NCBI GenBank assembly: GCA_944350315.1
Contig: CALVON010000005.1
Coordinates: forward strand, 1-45,124
Length of the DNA stretch: 45,124 nt
Source of the DNA: an uncultured Bacilli bacterium
GTDB lineage: Bacteria; Bacillota_I; Bacilli_A; RF39; UBA660
Direction: 5' to 3'
Notes under the pieces: model-generated
What the model was told of the DNA's origin: nothing
The model's input: only the letters and a program-made list of their open reading frames with translations
The model's database searches: none
Translations under genes and position numbers: made by a program
In this document: in pieces, positions 35,031 to 45,124 of the stretch
Layout of the letters: each line of letters begins with the position of its first letter
Numbering within the stretch: position 1 is the stretch's first letter

Positions 35031-35564
35031 TTATGTTATTAAAATTAATATAGAAATGACTATTAAAATTATGCCTCCAAAGGTTTTAGAATATATACCT
35101 ACTTTATTTCCAATAATATTTCCTAATATTAGCCCCAAATATGTAAATGTTGCACTAAATATAGAAAATATTATTGCCGATGTTAAATATAAATTAGTGA
35201 TTGCTTTTAACCCTATCCCAATCGAAAGACTATCAATACTTACAGATAATCCAAATATTACAAAACCTAATTTGCTGACTGATAATTTTTCTTTCTCATT
35301 ATGATTAGAAATAATTAAGTCAATTCCAATATAAGCAAGAATTATTGTTGCTATTAAATCAATGCTAATTATATCTATTTTAGTTATAAGAGTTCCAAAT
35401 TGGATGCCTATTAGGGGCATTATAAAATGATAAATTCCAACAATCATTGATAGAAAGATTTTTTGTTTTGTATTTAAGCCAATCATTCCATAAACTAGTG
35501 ATAGTGAAAAGGCATCCATGCTTAAACTAATACCAATTAAAATAATCGTGAAAAAAGAATCCAT
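35031..35564 (-). CDS. MntP/YwlD-like manganese efflux family protein
   Basis: A 177-residue protein with six predicted membrane segments arranged as two repeats. SMDAFSLSL in helix 1 and SIDSLSIGIGL in helix 4 carry the paired Asp residues typical of the MntP/YwlD/YtaF group. MntP exports Mn2+; the YtaF branch is linked to sporulation, and the two cannot be separated here. The ATG at 35564 follows AGGTGAATATT; a GTG in frame at 35573 is part of that site. It is the last gene of the prfA-prmC-spoIIR-mntP cluster. In B. subtilis ywlD lies near spoIIR, which supports the MntP branch. Confidence 0.75.
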   Translation of the reverse strand: MDSFFTIILIGISLSMDAFSLSLVYGMIGLNTKQKIFLSMIVGIYHFIMPLIGIQFGTLITKIDIISIDLIATIILAYIGIDLIISNHNEKEKLSVSKLGFVIFGLSVSIDSLSIGIGLKAITNLYLTSAIIFSIFSATFTYLGLILGNIIGNKVGIYSKTFGGIILIVISILILIT

Positions 35565-35602
35565 AATATTCACCTATTTAATATTATTGATTTCTTTTTA
35601 TT

Positions 35603-36118
35603 TTAGAATATTTTATTTATTAACTCTTTTAAGTAAGACTTATATGTAGTCTTTTTTTCTGAGTCTACCAAGCAAAGATTAGGAAACAATACACACCAGA
35701 AGTTGTCTCCCTCGGCTTCTCCTATTGATATTACTAAAGATTCATAATATCCTTCTTCATAGGTAATACCTTTATAAATTTTTTCTGGGAAATAATTTGA
35801 TCCATAATTTACGTTATATGGTAATTTGTAATTATTATCAATAAATATATTATTTATGTCTTTTTCAATATTTGGAATGTTTTGATTAATAAGATTTCTC
35901 ATTTCATCTATATTATCAATATTTTTGGTAATTGAAACAACATTTTCTTCTAAGTATTTTTTTACTTTTTCTTTAATATATATATCTTCTGGGTTGTTAC
36001 TGTTTGGAATAACTCTAAGTCTAATTGAAGCATCAGGAATAATTATAGTTTCTTCCTTTTGATTATATAATGCAATACAGATTAATAACAGCAATATAAA
36101 AAATATTTTTATTTTCAT
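35603..36118 (-). CDS. spoIIR: Stage II sporulation protein R
   Basis: A 171-residue exported protein with an N-terminal signal anchor (about 3-18). SIRLRVIPNSNNPEDIYIKE is the SpoIIR N-terminal motif, and EGYYESLVISIGEAEG, then FWCVLFPNLC, is the conserved C-terminal motif. SpoIIR is made in the forespore under sigma F and signals across the septum to SpoIIGA to release active sigma E. The ATG at 36118 follows TAGGTGAA; the GTG at 36127 overlaps the site. The prfA-prmC-spoIIR order matches Bacillus. It is 54 bp after prmC, room for a separate forespore promoter. Confidence 0.93.
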   Translation of the reverse strand: MKIKIFFILLLLICIALYNQKEETIIIPDASIRLRVIPNSNNPEDIYIKEKVKKYLEENVVSITKNIDNIDEMRNLINQNIPNIEKDINNIFIDNNYKLPYNVNYGSNYFPEKIYKGITYEEGYYESLVISIGEAEGDNFWCVLFPNLCLVDSEKKTTYKSYLKELINKIF

Positions 36119-36172
36119 TTTTTTCACCTACTATTATTATGTTATAATAACAGCTATTTGAAACAAAAATAT

Positions 36173-36931
36173 TTAATTTATTTTTTCTGAAAAATTGGTA
36201 ATAAATATAAATCTATTTTTTTGATGATAATCTTTTTCAACTGATACTTTTACATTTGTTAATTCTTCTTTTATAATTTTAACTATACTTTCTGCTTGAT
36301 TTTCTCCAATTTCAAAACATACAAGATAATTATTTTTAGTAATACATGGTATATTTTTAATAATTTTGTAATAAAAGTAAAGGCCCTCTTTTTTTGCATA
36401 TAGTGCTTTTCTTGGTTCATTTTTTTTGACTATCTGCATAACATCTTCTTTTTTATTTAAATATGGAGGATTTGATATTATAACATCATATCTTTTTTTT
36501 TTTTTATTTACCATATTATCTTTAATAAAATTAATATTTACGTTATTTTCCAAAGCATTTTTTTTGGCAACTTTAATTGCTCTTTTTGAAATATCAATAG
36601 CATCTACATTCGAATTTGTTTCTTTTTTTAGGGTAATAGCAATGCATCCTGAACCTGTTCCTAAATCTAAAATGTCAATTTTCTTTTCTTTGAAATATTT
36701 TTTGATTTTATTTACTGCTTTATCAACTAGCAATTCAGTTTCAAATCGGGGTATTAAAACAGAATTATTAACGTTTATTATGTTCCCATAGAAATTAACA
36801 TTCCCTATAATATATTGAATTGGTTTTCCTTTTTTTAGTTCTTTTATACATTTATCTTTGTTAATAGTTTGTTTTCCTGACTCTTTAAAATATTGATCTA
36901 AATATTTTAATTCTTCTTTATATTCTTTCAT
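36173..36931 (-). CDS. prmC: Release factor glutamine N5-methyltransferase
   Basis: A 252-residue methyltransferase. An N-terminal helical domain (about 1-75) is followed by the Rossmann core with LDLGTGSGCIAITL (GTGSG at 91-95) and the catalytic NPPY at 154-157. It methylates the Gln of the GGQ motif in RF1 and RF2. It starts exactly one base after prfA stops, and its substrate is made by that neighbour. Confidence 0.95.
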   Translation of the reverse strand: MKEYKEELKYLDQYFKESGKQTINKDKCIKELKKGKPIQYIIGNVNFYGNIINVNNSVLIPRFETELLVDKAVNKIKKYFKEKKIDILDLGTGSGCIAITLKKETNSNVDAIDISKRAIKVAKKNALENNVNINFIKDNMVNKKKKRYDVIISNPPYLNKKEDVMQIVKKNEPRKALYAKKEGLYFYYKIIKNIPCITKNNYLVCFEIGENQAESIVKIIKEELTNVKVSVEKDYHQKNRFIFITNFSEKIN

Positions 36932-37993
36932 TTATATTTCACTATTTTCTAATTCTATTCTTTGACTTTCATTGATTAAAGCTTCAATAATAATGCCTAA
37001 TTCTCCAGTCATAATGCGGTCTAAATTCATTGACGTAAAGCCAATACGATGATCGGTTACTCTGTTTTGAGGATAATTATATGTTCTTATTTTTTCTGAA
37101 CGATCTCCTGTACCTATTTTGTTTTTTCTTTCAGCAGCGTTGGCGGCTTCTTGTTCTCTTAATTTTAAATCATATAATCTCGTTTTCAATATTTTAAATG
37201 CTTTCTCTTTATTTTTTATTTGACTTCTCTCAGTTTGTGAATAAACAATAATTCCTGTAGGAATATGGGTAAGTCTAACTGCTGAATCGGTTGTATTTAC
37301 TCCCTGTCCACCACATCCACTACTTCTAGTTATATCAATTCTAACTTCGGATTCATCTAGTTCATAATCAAACTCTTCTGCTTCAGGCATTACTAAAACA
37401 GTTGCAGTAGATGTATGTACTCTTCCTTGTGATTCTGTTTCTGGAACTCTTTGAACACGATGAGCCCCCGATTCATATTTCAATTTTGAATATGCGCCCT
37501 CTCCTTTTATCATAAACTCTATTTGAGAAAAACCTCCAGCTGTTCCAGGTTCTTCATTCAATACTTCTATTTTCCAACCAAAGTTATTAATATAGTGTGT
37601 ATACATATCAAATAAGTCTCCAGCAAAGATGTTAGCCTCATCTCCGCCAGCTGCTCCTCTTATTTCCACAATAACATTTTTCTCATCATTAGGATCGTGT
37701 GGTAGGAGTAAGATTTCTAATTTTTTTTCAAGTTCTTCTTTTTCTTTATCTAATCTTGATATTTCTTCTTTAGCAAATTCTAGCATTTCTGAATCTTTAG
37801 ACATTTCTTTAGCTGTTTCAATATCGGTTAATATACTTTTATATTTTTCATATAATTCTACTGTTTCTGATAATCTTCTTTGTTCTTTTGACAATTCTGT
37901 CATTTTTTTGATATTTGACATTACTTCAGTTTTTAATAATTCATTAGATATCTCATTATATCTATTTTGAATTACTTCTAATCTGTTAATCAT
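36932..37993 (-). CDS. prfA: Peptide chain release factor 1
   Basis: A 353-residue class I release factor. It has the long N-terminal coiled coil, IRGAAGGDEANIFAGDL, the RF1-type codon-reading tripeptide P-E-T at 184-186 in RVPETESQGR, and GGQ at 228-230 in SSGCGGQGVNTTDSAV. It reads UAA and UAG. The ATG at 37993 follows AGAGGATTGATTTT; an upstream in-frame ATG at 38047 overlaps the promoter. First gene of the prfA-prmC-spoIIR-mntP cluster. Confidence 0.96.
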   Translation of the reverse strand: MINRLEVIQNRYNEISNELLKTEVMSNIKKMTELSKEQRRLSETVELYEKYKSILTDIETAKEMSKDSEMLEFAKEEISRLDKEKEELEKKLEILLLPHDPNDEKNVIVEIRGAAGGDEANIFAGDLFDMYTHYINNFGWKIEVLNEEPGTAGGFSQIEFMIKGEGAYSKLKYESGAHRVQRVPETESQGRVHTSTATVLVMPEAEEFDYELDESEVRIDITRSSGCGGQGVNTTDSAVRLTHIPTGIIVYSQTERSQIKNKEKAFKILKTRLYDLKLREQEAANAAERKNKIGTGDRSEKIRTYNYPQNRVTDHRIGFTSMNLDRIMTGELGIIIEALINESQRIELENSEI

Positions 37994-38018
37994 AAAATCA
38001 ATCCTCTCTTGCGGTATA

Positions 38019-38047
38019 AGTATACCATAAAATACTAAAATCTTCAA
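38019..38047 (-). promoter_or_regulatory. Promoter of prfA
   Basis: TTGAAG (38042-38047), 17-bp spacer, TG-G-TATACT with TATACT at 38019-38024, on the minus strand. Confidence 0.65.
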
Positions 38048-38078
38048 TTTATATTACTATTTTTCATATATCAACATA

Positions 38079-38107
38079 TTGAAACAATTACATTTGTTTG
38101 CTATAAT
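38079..38107 (+). promoter_or_regulatory. Promoter of the Y-family polymerase gene
   Basis: TTGAAA (38079-38084), 17-bp spacer and TATAAT (38102-38107). The predicted start falls almost at the ribosome binding site, so the leader is only about 10 nt. I see no SOS-type LexA box. Confidence 0.65.
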
Positions 38108-38124
38108 GTTAATAGGTGATAACT

Positions 38125-39324
38125 ATGAATAATAGAATTATCATGCATATTGATTGCAATAACGCATTCTTATCGTGGACAGCTGTACATATGTTACATT
38201 CAGGTTATAAAATTGATATAAGAGATAGATTTTCTGTAATTGGTGGTAAAGAATCAGAAAGAAAAGGTGTTGTTATTGCTAAAAGTAATCTATGCAAAGA
38301 ACGTGGGGTTGTTACTGGAGAAACTTTATATTCGGCAAGAAAAAAATGTCCATATTTAGATGTATATCAACCTGAATTTAAGGTATATAAAAGGTATTCT
38401 GACATTATGTATACTTATTTATGTAGTTATTCTAAAAAAATTGAAAGATATTCAATAGATGAGTGTTTTGTCGACTTTACTGACAATATTATAAAAATTG
38501 ATAATCCAGTAAAATTAGCTTACAAAATAAAGGATGAAATTAAAAAAAATTTTGGTTTTACAGTAAATATAGGCGTTGGGAATAATAAGCTATTAGCAAA
38601 AATGGCAAGTGATTTTTCAAAGCCAGACAAAGTCCACACTTTATTTTATTCTGAGATAAAGGAGAAAATGTGGCCTTTAGATGTCAAAGAATTATTTATG
38701 ATAGGAAAATCTAGTAATAAGAAATTACATGATTTAGGTATTAAAACTATTGGAGATCTTGCAAATAGTGATCAAGATTTTTTAATTAGACATTTTAAAA
38801 GTTTTGGGAAAATAATGTGGGAATATGCTAATGGAATAGATAATTCTGAGGTTGAGTGTGATTATGGAAATCCTAAAAGTATTTCAAATTCATTAGTTTT
38901 TCCATATGATTATTCTAAATTAGAACAAATATATAAAGAAATTAAAAAATTATCAATGATGACTGGAAAAAAATTGAGGGATAAAAAGATGTATGCTCCA
39001 AATGTAATGATATGGGTTAAATTTCATGATTTTACTAAGGTAAGTAAACAAATTACTTTAGATACGCTTATAAATAGTGATGAAGACATATATCAAAATG
39101 CACTTACTTTATTTAATAAACTTTGGAATCCTGATAGTGATAAAAAAATTAGAGCTATTTGTGTTGGTGTATCTAATTTAACAGATGTTTACAAGGTACA
39201 GTTGTCTTTGCTTGAAAATCAAAAAGATGAAGAAAAAAACAATAATATTCATTTAGAAAAAGCCATTAATAACATAAAAGAAAAATATGGAGATGCTTCT
39301 ATTAACTATGCTGATAAAGTATAA
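38125..39324 (+). CDS. Y-family DNA polymerase (DinB/UvrX-like)
   Basis: A 399-residue translesion polymerase. MHIDCNNAFLSW near the start carries the first metal Asp, the YSIDECFVDF motif (about 109-118) carries the catalytic Asp-Glu, a helix-hairpin-helix DNA-binding part lies at about 180-215 (SSNKKLHDLGIKTIGDL), and the little-finger domain follows. QLSLLENQ near residue 365 fits a beta-clamp-binding motif. The ATG at 38125 follows AGGTGAT. DinB versus the UvrX/UmuC-like Firmicute branch is not resolved; the initial Cys-Asn-Asn-Ala-Phe is closer to the UvrX-type branch. Confidence 0.85.
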   Translation: MNNRIIMHIDCNNAFLSWTAVHMLHSGYKIDIRDRFSVIGGKESERKGVVIAKSNLCKERGVVTGETLYSARKKCPYLDVYQPEFKVYKRYSDIMYTYLCSYSKKIERYSIDECFVDFTDNIIKIDNPVKLAYKIKDEIKKNFGFTVNIGVGNNKLLAKMASDFSKPDKVHTLFYSEIKEKMWPLDVKELFMIGKSSNKKLHDLGIKTIGDLANSDQDFLIRHFKSFGKIMWEYANGIDNSEVECDYGNPKSISNSLVFPYDYSKLEQIYKEIKKLSMMTGKKLRDKKMYAPNVMIWVKFHDFTKVSKQITLDTLINSDEDIYQNALTLFNKLWNPDSDKKIRAICVGVSNLTDVYKVQLSLLENQKDEEKNNNIHLEKAINNIKEKYGDASINYADKV

Positions 39325-39341
39325 ATTTTATTATACTTTAT
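39314..39341 (+). terminator. Terminator of the polymerase gene
   Basis: ATAAAGTATA-8 nt-TATACTTTAT stem, with T-rich tail; the stop codon lies in the left arm. Confidence 0.6.
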
Positions 39342-39407
39342 TTTATTTATATAACATTAACTCATTTTTTTGATATAATTAATTATGCATAGAAAGAAGG
39401 ATTATAG

Positions 39408-41555
39408 ATGGATGAATTAATTATTAAAGAAATTGCAAATGAATTAAATATTAAAATTGGGCAAGTAGAAGTTGTATTAAAATTACTTAGTGAAGGTAAT
39501 ACAATTCCTTTTATAGCTAGATACCGAAAAGAAGCTACGGGAGCTTTGGATGAAGAACAAATAAGAGAAATTAGTGAGGTATATCAATATCAGGTTAATT
39601 TATCTAAGAGAAAAGAAGATGTCATTAGATTAATTGAAGAAAAAGGATTATTAACTGATGAGCTCAAAGATAATATTATGAAATGTAATAAATTAGTAGA
39701 TGTAGAAGATTTATATAGGCCTTTTAAAGAAAAGAAAAAAACAAAAGCTACTGAAGCTATAAAAAATGGACTAGAACCTTTAGCTAAAATTATTATGTCA
39801 CAACCTAATAATTTAGATGTTGATAAAGTTTGTTCTAATTACATAAATGACAATATTAAAACTACTGAAGATGCCATTCAAGGAGCTAAATATATTATAA
39901 GTGAGTGGATTAGTGACAATGCATATTATAGAAAATGGATAAGAGGATATTTATATAAAAATGGAGTTATGTCATCAAAAATAAAGAAAGACGCTAATGA
40001 TCAAGGTAAAGTTTATGGGATGTATTATAATTATAGTGAAATGATTAAAAATATTAAGCCTCATCGTATATTAGCAATGAATCGTGGTGAAAAAGAGAAT
40101 ATTTTAAATGTATCTATTGATATTAATAGTGATGATATTATTGATTATTTGGAGAAAAAGATTATTAAAAATGAATCAAATGTAAAAGAAATAATTATCG
40201 ATGCTATTAAAGATAGTTATAAGAGATTGATATTTCCTTCTGTTGAAAGAGAAATAAGAGCAGATTTAAAAGAAAAAGCTTCTGAGCAAGCAATTTTAGT
40301 TTTTAGTAAAAATTTAGAAAAATTATTGCTTACTCCTCCAATGAAAGATAAAAACATTTTGGGACTAGATCCGGCTTATAGAACTGGATGTAAATTAGCA
40401 GTTGTTGATAATACATCTAGAGTTAAAAAAATTACTGTTATTTATCCTCACGAGCCAAAAAATATGTGGAATGAAGCAAAAGATGTAATTAAACAATTAA
40501 TACATGACTATGACATAGACTTAATTGCTATCGGAAATGGGACTGCTTCTAGAGAAAGCGAAAAATTAGTTAGTGAAGTTATTAAGGAATATACTGATAA
40601 GAAAGTAAATTACGTAATTGTAAGTGAAGCCGGTGCTTCTGTATATTCGGCCTCTCCCTTAGCTATATCGGAGTTTCCAGAGTTACATGTTGAAGAAAGA
40701 AGCGCAATAAGTATTGCAAGAAGATTACAAGATCCTTTAAATGAACTTGTAAAAATAGATTGTAAAAGTATTGGAATTGGTCAATATCAGCACGATGTTA
40801 ATGAGAAAAGATTAGAAGATTCGCTTGATTTTGTAGTTTCAAAAGCAGTAAATAATGTAGGAATAAATATTAATACTGCAAGCAAATCTATTTTAAAATA
40901 TGTTTCTGGTATGACCAAAACATCTATTGATAAGATTATTAATTATCGTGAAAAATTTGGAAAGATAAAATCTAGATTGGAATTAAAAAAATTAAATATC
41001 TTATCTGATAAGGTTTTTGAACAAGCTATTGGTTTTATGAGAATTATAGACGGGGAAAATCCGTTGGATAAGACATCTATTCATCCAGAAAGTTATGATG
41101 CTACTGACAAGCTTCTTAAGGACATGGAACTAAATTCGGATGATATTGGCACGGAAAAATTAATTGAAAAATTAGATAAATTAGATTTAGATAAATATTC
41201 AAAGGAAAATAAAATTGATAAATATACTTTAGAAGACATTATTAAGTCTTTGAAAATGCCTAATAGAGATTTTCGTGATAGTTTCCCTCAACCATTATTA
41301 AGAAGTGATATATTAACAATAGATAATTTAGAAGTTGGAATGCAACTAGAGGGTACTGTTAGAAATGTTGTAGATTTTGGTGCTTTTATTGATATCGGAC
41401 TAAAAAATGATGGCTTAGTTCATATATCAAAAATTACCAATAAATATATCAAACACCCATTAGATGTTTTAAATGTTGGTGACATAGTTACCGTATACGT
41501 TGATGAAATTTTTAAAGATAAAAATAAAGTAAGTTTAACAATGATCAAAAATTAA
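39408..41555 (+). CDS. tex: Tex-like RNA-binding transcription accessory protein
   Basis: A 715-residue Tex protein. The N-terminal helical part includes IPFIARYRKEATGALDEEQ, then the YqgF-like domain ILGLDPAYRTGCKLAVVDN (about 325-450), tandem helix-hairpin-helix motifs (about 485-560) and a C-terminal S1 domain (about 635-715: VGMQLEGTVRNVVDFGAFID). Tex binds nucleic acid and influences transcription. AGAAGG precedes the ATG; an extended TG-A-TATAAT lies at 39371-39379. Monocistronic. Confidence 0.95.
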   Translation: MDELIIKEIANELNIKIGQVEVVLKLLSEGNTIPFIARYRKEATGALDEEQIREISEVYQYQVNLSKRKEDVIRLIEEKGLLTDELKDNIMKCNKLVDVEDLYRPFKEKKKTKATEAIKNGLEPLAKIIMSQPNNLDVDKVCSNYINDNIKTTEDAIQGAKYIISEWISDNAYYRKWIRGYLYKNGVMSSKIKKDANDQGKVYGMYYNYSEMIKNIKPHRILAMNRGEKENILNVSIDINSDDIIDYLEKKIIKNESNVKEIIIDAIKDSYKRLIFPSVEREIRADLKEKASEQAILVFSKNLEKLLLTPPMKDKNILGLDPAYRTGCKLAVVDNTSRVKKITVIYPHEPKNMWNEAKDVIKQLIHDYDIDLIAIGNGTASRESEKLVSEVIKEYTDKKVNYVIVSEAGASVYSASPLAISEFPELHVEERSAISIARRLQDPLNELVKIDCKSIGIGQYQHDVNEKRLEDSLDFVVSKAVNNVGININTASKSILKYVSGMTKTSIDKIINYREKFGKIKSRLELKKLNILSDKVFEQAIGFMRIIDGENPLDKTSIHPESYDATDKLLKDMELNSDDIGTEKLIEKLDKLDLDKYSKENKIDKYTLEDIIKSLKMPNRDFRDSFPQPLLRSDILTIDNLEVGMQLEGTVRNVVDFGAFIDIGLKNDGLVHISKITNKYIKHPLDVLNVGDIVTVYVDEIFKDKNKVSLTMIKN

Positions 41556-41585
41556 TAGAGAGTTATTGATGTTCATTTATATTAA

Positions 41586-41638
41586 AATACCTTAATTGAT
41601 ATTAGTCTTATTTTGTAATATTAATTAGGGTATTTTTA
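41586..41638 (+). terminator. Terminator of tex
   Basis: A 19-bp stem (41586-41604 with 41616-41634) with only two G·U wobbles, an 11-nt loop and a T-run. Confidence 0.75.
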
Positions 41639-41806
41639 TTATTTATATCCATATCTATATATTAATTTTATTTTTTATGTTTGTATCATAATATAAAAAT
41701 ATAATTAATATATAATTATAACATTTATGCATATTTTGATTTTTTTATAAAAAATGATTGACAAGTTAGTTTTTTTCTATTATAATTTATATTGCCTACT
41801 TGATTT
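41639..41806. other. Gene-free stretch upstream of tRNA-Gly
   Basis: Very AT-rich, without a convincing reading frame. It contains the tRNA-Gly promoter (41758-41786). This is the last clearly chromosomal stretch before the mobile element. Confidence 0.6.
41758..41786 (+). promoter_or_regulatory. Promoter of tRNA-Gly
   Basis: Perfect TTGACA (41758-41763), 17-bp spacer and TATAAT (41781-41786), 20 bp before the tRNA. Confidence 0.85.
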
Positions 41807-41880
41807 GCGGATGTAGTTTAATGGTAGAACTTCAGCCTTCCAAGCTGACCACGGGAGTTCGATTCTCCTCATCCGCTCCA
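41807..41880 (+). tRNA. tRNA-Gly (TCC)
   Basis: A 74-nt cloverleaf: acceptor GCGGATG/CATCCGC, anticodon stem TCAGC/GCTGA with loop CTTCCAA (anticodon TCC), T-arm GGGAG/CTCCT region with TTCGATT, and an encoded CCA. The mobile element begins right after it. Confidence 0.96.
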
Positions 41881-41891
41881 AAAGGTAAAAT

Positions 41892-41909
41892 CGTCGCACC
41901 AATGTGACG
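41892..41909. repeat. Small inverted repeat just after tRNA-Gly
   Basis: CGTCGCA-CCAA-TGTGACG, 7 bp with one G·U, 12 bp after the tRNA. It could be an arm of the element's attachment site, since large serine recombinases use short imperfect palindromes. No direct proof. Confidence 0.3.
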
Positions 41910-41918
41910 TTAATGATT

Positions 41919-41948
41919 AAATCAATCTGAAATATGATTGATTTTTTT
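41919..41948 (+). terminator. Terminator after tRNA-Gly
   Basis: AAATCAATC-8 nt-GATTGATTT stem with a seven-T tail; it would end the tRNA transcript inside the left end of the element. Confidence 0.7.
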
Positions 41949-41980
41949 GTGCGTTATTGCAAAGAAAGGTGTGATGTGGT

Positions 41981-42253
41981 ATGATTAATATCGTAAAAAA
42001 GAAAATCAATATGAGTGATGAACTCAAGAAGCAAATTAATTGGTCTTGCAAATTTAGTAACCGACCCTATCAAATAATAGAAGGGTGCTTACGAATTGTG
42101 GAACACACGAATTTAGCATACGTGGAGCCACATAAAGTGATTATTGATGATAAGTTATACTTATTCTTCAATGAGCAAAAACATTTTTACTTAGGGAATC
42201 TAAAGAAGAAAATCCCATTGTCTGAATTATCAGAGTACATAGCAAGGCATTAA
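41981..42253 (+). CDS. Small element-encoded protein, unknown
   Basis: A 90-residue protein. The ATG at 41981 follows AAAGGTGTGATGTGG. A Lys-rich start is followed by mixed helix and strand (CLRIVEHTNLAYVEPHKVII). No domain, signal peptide or membrane helix recognised. It is 135 bp upstream of the recombinase gene with an inverted repeat and a terminator-like hairpin between, so it may be a separate unit. A recombination directionality factor is possible because of size and position, but nothing in the sequence proves it. Confidence 0.5.
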   Translation: MINIVKKKINMSDELKKQINWSCKFSNRPYQIIEGCLRIVEHTNLAYVEPHKVIIDDKLYLFFNEQKHFYLGNLKKKIPLSELSEYIARH

Positions 42254-42276
42254 TTGGTGAGTTTATATACTCCCAC

Positions 42277-44525
<2,249 letters not shown>

Positions 44526-44877
44526 TTTAACTATTAAAAATCAAAAATATAAAAGAATTAACAAATATGGATTACTAAAATTGCACTATCTGAAAAAGAA
44601 TAGCAAAGCACTTTATACAACTCTGTTAATGAAAAATGAACTGACCAATCATCTTGTTTCAGTTAGTGATGAATGTGAAAATAAATTAAATAATCTAATG
44701 GAACAATTAAAAAAATCAGATAAATTACTGTCTGAAAAACGTAAGAAAAATAATCAATTAGAATGGACCAAATTAATGAATAATTACAAAAATGTTGCTG
44801 AAGAAATTATTTTAAATGAATTAATTTATAATAAAAATGTGTGAGTACAAGCTATAATATTTGTCCTAGCCAGCACT

Positions 44878-44918
44878 GAATTTATACTCCCGCATAAATT
44901 CTATTATGGGAATTCCCA
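44878..44918. repeat. Paired palindromes before mobC, oriT candidate
   Basis: GAATTTAT-8 nt-ATAAATTC (44878-44901) followed by the 12-bp palindrome TGGGAATTCCCA (44907-44918). It sits in the 100-bp gap before a MobC-like gene, a common place for an origin of transfer. No nick site is recognised. Confidence 0.35.
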
Positions 44919-44948
44919 CACCCTTATTTTGAAAGGATAAAGTTAATT

Positions 44949-45124
44949 ATGAGAAAAAGAAATATTAAAATTAATATATTTTTAAATGAACATGAAAAAC
45001 AAATGTTAATAGAAAAATCTAATAAAGCCAGATTATCACAGTCTGACTTTATTAGAAAATTAATTGATGATTTTGATGAAAAATTTTTATCTAATAATAG
45101 CATTCATCATATTGCAGAAAGTTT
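44949..45124 (+). CDS. MobC-like relaxosome protein, 3' part missing
   Basis: A frame of about 58 codons from the ATG at 44949 (GAAAGGATAAAG site) to the window edge. MRKRNIKINIFLNEHEKQML, followed by KARLSQSDFIRKLIDDF, is the ribbon-helix-helix pattern of MobC-type plasmid mobilization proteins, which help the relaxase bind oriT. A relaxase gene should follow outside the window. A general ribbon-helix-helix regulator is the alternative. Confidence 0.65.
   Translation, partial: MRKRNIKINIFLNEHEKQMLIEKSNKARLSQSDFIRKLIDDFDEKFLSNNSIHHIAES

Noticed and set aside
36426-36791. Rightward 121-residue frame inside prmC
   Set aside because: Antisense to prmC, with no start signal; low-complexity Phe/Ile/Leu content results from the AT-rich complement.
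37629-37970. Rightward 113-residue Ser-rich frame inside prfA
   Set aside because: Complement of the Glu/Lys-rich coiled coil of RF1; no ribosome binding site.

Overview
The window is very AT-rich chromosomal DNA from a low-G+C Gram-positive bacterium. Three genes are specific to endospore formers: spoVS, spoIIR and a cwlD-type amidase. The gene order prfA-prmC-spoIIR-mntP resembles that of Bacillus. A valine T-box riboswitch, AGGAGG or GGTGAT ribosome binding sites and consensus sigma-A promoters also fit a member of the Bacilli/Erysipelotrichia-type Firmicutes. UGA is a real stop codon here (for example at the ends of dusB and cwlD), so this is not a code-4 mycoplasma. A gut-type lineage is my inference and is not proven by the sequence.

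Layout from left to right. 1-488 is the start of a WXG100-like secreted helical protein, cut by the window edge. 955-6830 is a leftward operon with its own promoter: alanine racemase, a D-aspartate-ligase-like ATP-grasp enzyme, a glutamine-dependent asparagine synthase and a MurJ-type flippase. It reads as a peptidoglycan-precursor modification and export module. 6988-9533 holds spoVS, a CDP-alcohol phosphatidyltransferase, an RsuA/RluB-type pseudouridine synthase and a short-chain dehydrogenase. 9570-14556 is a leftward run of rlmH, dusB, an RDD membrane protein, lysS and a YfcC-like transporter. 14629-23753 is a compact, complete-looking Tad/Flp-type pilus operon: two secreted or surface proteins, a TadE-like protein, CpaB, CpaF, TadB, TadC, a tiny Flp-like pilin, two tandem pseudopilin paralogues and a TadZ/CpaE-like protein. 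No prepilin peptidase is in the window.

23876-34761 contains cwlD, a transglutaminase-like orphan, a U32-family hydroxylase/peptidase, a YetF-like (DUF421) protein, an HD-domain protein plus valS behind a valine (GUA) T-box, a second HD-domain paralogue, an XRE regulator with a clustered operator, and murF. 34792-41555 contains tRNA-His, then mntP, spoIIR, prmC and prfA (leftward), and a Y-family polymerase and tex (rightward). Immediately after tRNA-Gly (41807-41880) a mobile element begins: a small unknown protein, a large serine recombinase, a small unknown protein, TnpV and a MobC-like relaxosome protein cut by the right edge. It is probably an integrative mobilizable element.

The most interesting parts are the pilus operon, with its shared mini-leader pilins, an 18-cysteine secreted protein and an Asn/Gln-rich CpaF tail; the wall-modification operon; the transglutaminase-like orphan; the HD gene placed under valyl-tRNA control; and the left end of the mobile element. 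No CRISPR array, rRNA or complete insertion sequence was seen.
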